Positions 12,847-16,793 of a DNA stretch of 16,793 nucleotides are shown one piece after another. How positions within the stretch are numbered: position 1 is the stretch's first letter; each line of letters starts with the position of its first letter. This DNA comes from CAVDHB01 sp963608705 (GTDB lineage: Bacteria; Bacteroidota; Bacteroidia; Bacteroidales; Bacteroidaceae), in the NCBI GenBank assembly GCA_963608705.1, contig CAVDHB010000081.1, forward strand, positions 1 to 16,793. The letters are read 5' to 3'. The notes beneath the pieces were generated by a model. It worked only from the letters and a program-made list of their open reading frames with translations, searched no databases and was not told the DNA's origin. Made by a program: the position numbers and the translations under genes.

Positions 12847-12923
12847 ACCCGTATCTAATTATTTCGTACACAATCACATGAAAGGATTCAACTCTATAAG
12901 AAATCCATCAATCACGTATCACG

Positions 12924-12955
12924 CGAAGATACATATAGTAAATGGAATGTGCAAA
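12924..12955 (-). promoter_or_regulatory. Promoter of the acyl-CoA ligase gene
   Basis: On the minus strand TTTG (12952-12955), a 20-base spacer and TATCTTCG (12924-12931), one base off TAnnTTTG. The leader would be about 70 bases. The remaining gap to the rRNA operon terminator holds nothing else I can see. Confidence 0.55.
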
Positions 12956-13008
12956 TATGAATAAAATGATTTACAAACTATCCACAAGGAATAGGCTGTC
13001 ATAAACTA

Positions 13009-13042
13009 AAAAAGCCACAACTCAAATGAATTGTGGCTTTTT
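13009..13042 (-). terminator. Terminator of the rRNA operon
   Basis: AAAAAGCCACAA (13009-13020) and TTGTGGCTTTTT (13031-13042) form a perfect 12-base stem with a 10-base loop and a T-run on the minus strand. It begins 2 bases after the 3' end of tRNA-Phe. Confidence 0.88.
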
Positions 13043-13044
13043 AG

Positions 13045-13117
13045 TGGTACCACCTGGAGTCGAACCAGGGACACAAGGATTTTCAGTCCTTTGCTCTACC
13101 AGCTGAGCTATGGCACC
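13045..13117 (-). tRNA. tRNA-Phe, anticodon GAA
   Basis: The minus-strand 73-base sequence has acceptor GGTGCCA with TGGTACC, discriminator A, anticodon stem AAGGA/TCCTT around loop CTGAAAA (anticodon GAA) and T-arm CTGGTTCGACTCCAG. CCA is not encoded. It lies just after 5S and before the operon terminator, so it is the last gene of the rRNA transcript. Confidence 0.96.
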
Positions 13118-13129
13118 AATTCAAAAAAA

Positions 13130-13233
13130 CGGCGGCTTCCTGCTCTCCCGCTTGCGCAGTACCATCGGCACTACCGGGCTTAACTGCTCTGTTCGGAATG
13201 GGAAGAGGTGGAACCCCGGCGTCATAGCCGCCT
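13130..13233 (-). rRNA. rrf: 5S ribosomal RNA
   Basis: The minus strand contains the conserved 5S core CCATTCCGAACAGAGCAG, preceded by CCGGGGTTCCACCTCTTCC and followed by TTAAGCCCGGTAG and GATGGTACTGC. The terminal stem AGGCGGCT/AGCCGCC closes it. The exact ends may be off by a few bases. Confidence 0.93.
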
Positions 13234-13234
13234 G

Positions 13235-13389
13235 AATATCTTAAAAAAGAGTCCGTCGTGACAAGAAAGATTCGAGTAGACTAGTCTGGTTGATTCTCAG
13301 AGAACTCAGAGTTCTCCGAGTACACTGATTGAGAGATTCTCGCGCACCCGCACCCCTCACGGGGCCGGGACGCATTGCGCATTTCCTGC
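13235..13389 (-). other. 23S-5S spacer
   Basis: No gene here. It carries a 7-base perfect hairpin GAGAACT/AGTTCTC (13300-13316, 3-base loop) and the 23S-trailer half of a long-range stem (13258-13285) that pairs with the 23S leader at 16339-16368. Confidence 0.6.
13258..13285 (-). other. 23S processing stem, trailer side
   Basis: GTGACAAGAA (13258-13267), CGAG (13273-13276) and CTAGT (13281-13285) are each exactly complementary, in order, to TTCTTGTCAC (16359-16368), CTCG (16348-16351) and ACTAG (16339-16343) on the leader side. Such stems bring the ends of pre-23S together for RNase III. Confidence 0.65.
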
Positions 13390-16268
<2,879 letters not shown>

Positions 16269-16278
16269 TTGTTCTAAC

Positions 16279-16314
16279 GTCCCGGCCCTCTTGTCATGAG
16301 AGCCGGACGCGCTC
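16279..16314 (-). other. Hairpin in the 23S leader
   Basis: Plus-strand CGTCCCGGCCCTC and GAGAGCCGGACG form a GC-rich hairpin with single-base bulges around a 7-base loop, just upstream of the 23S 5' end. It is probably part of precursor folding. Confidence 0.45.
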
Positions 16315-16338
16315 TTTCGCTCTTTGTTTCTCTACCTT

Positions 16339-16368
16339 ACTAGGTTTCTCGTTTAACCTTCTTGTCAC
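16339..16368 (-). other. 23S processing stem, leader side
   Basis: ACTAG (16339-16343), CTCG (16348-16351) and TTCTTGTCAC (16359-16368) are the partners of the trailer segments at 13258-13285. They lie between tRNA-Ala and 23S in the transcribed spacer. Confidence 0.65.
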
Positions 16369-16394
16369 AACATGTCAAGGATCTCTTTTTTTCG

Positions 16395-16468
16395 TGGAGA
16401 ATAACGGATTCGAACCGTTGACCCTCTGCTTGCAAAGCAGATGCTCTAGCCAGCTGAGCTAATCCCCC
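16395..16468 (-). tRNA. tRNA-Ala, anticodon TGC
   Basis: The 74-base minus-strand sequence has acceptor GGGGGAT with ATTCTCC, discriminator A, anticodon stem TCTGC/GCAGA with loop TTTGCAA (anticodon TGC) and T-arm ACGGTTCGAATCCGT. No encoded CCA. It lies in the 16S-23S spacer after tRNA-Ile, the usual arrangement. Confidence 0.97.
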
Positions 16469-16476
16469 GTCAAAGG

Positions 16477-16550
16477 TAGTCCCAGGCAGAGTTGAACTGC
16501 CGACCTCCACATTATCAGTGTGGCGCTCTAACCAACTGAGCTATAGGACT
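16477..16550 (-). tRNA. tRNA-Ile, anticodon GAT
   Basis: The 74-base minus-strand sequence has acceptor AGTCCTA with TGGGACT, discriminator A, anticodon stem CCACA/TGTGG with loop CTGATAA (anticodon GAT) and T-arm GGCAGTTCAACTCTGCC. Only 8 bases separate it from tRNA-Ala. Confidence 0.97.
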
Positions 16551-16742
16551 GTCGGTTTTCTCTTAACCCGGAATACACTTTCTTTCGGCGGCCTGTTAGA
16601 CAGCCTCCTCTGTACTCCTTCAGTATCCTTTTTGATTTGCCATAATCTTGAAAAACAAACATGAGCCTGCGGCACAGGGCGGACAATTCATTCTCCGAAT
16701 TTCGGAGCGTCTGCCTGTCTCTTTCAACATCGCGCCCTCTCC
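16551..16742 (-). other. 16S to tRNA-Ile transcribed spacer
   Basis: No gene. It contains a short hairpin CTCCGA/TCGGAG near 16695 and otherwise AT-rich spacer, part of the pre-rRNA. Confidence 0.7.

Positions 16743-16793
<51 letters not shown>

Overview
The window looks like a chromosomal segment from a member of the Bacteroidales (Bacteroidota); the genus cannot be fixed from the sequence alone. The evidence is the recurring promoter form TTTG-N19/20-TAnnTTTG, near-absence of Shine-Dalgarno sites despite an intact anti-SD at the 16S 3' end, lipoproteins of Bacteroidales type, a CYTH/GreA/PNPase/RF2 set with Bacteroidales-like sequence, and tRNAs without encoded CCA.

Left end (1-1200): a gene-poor, decayed stretch. 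It holds several hairpin-forming repeats, a frameshifted fragment of a YhcG/DUF1016-type nuclease gene, tRNA-Leu(TAG) with its own promoter and terminator, and a possible 58-residue ORF. Then comes the only long plus-strand protein gene of this part, a von Willebrand A-domain lipoprotein (1265-2545). It shares a bidirectional terminator with the convergent envelope pair on the minus strand: a glycine-zipper lipoprotein followed by an S37-type secreted peptidase (4655 down to 2608). A Spy-like LTxxQ periplasmic protein lies upstream of that pair.

Middle (5500-9200): information-processing core. pnp (minus) is divergent from greA-HIT (plus) across a 273-base control region. This region has an 11-base inverted repeat around the pnp promoter, a terminator-like hairpin in the greA leader, and an unusually good SD before greA. 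Downstream of the HIT gene is a promoter-to-terminator unit of about 85 nt that could be a small RNA.

Right-middle (9200-12960): a minus-strand run of an AMP-forming acyl-CoA synthetase, prfB, a 48-residue membrane protein too short for ordinary gene finding, and a CYTH triphosphate-tunnel protein. The last three are so tightly packed that they are probably one operon.

Right end (13000-16793): an rRNA operon on the minus strand, in transcription order 16S (only its 3' end is in the window), tRNA-Ile(GAT), tRNA-Ala(TGC), 23S, 5S, tRNA-Phe(GAA), terminator. An interrupted long-range complementarity flanks the 23S gene and looks like its processing stem. I found no convincing wholly new multigene system. 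The best leads are the overlooked small membrane protein, the candidate small RNA, the control region between pnp and greA, the RF2 decoding-motif variant, and the repeat-rich junction at the left end.
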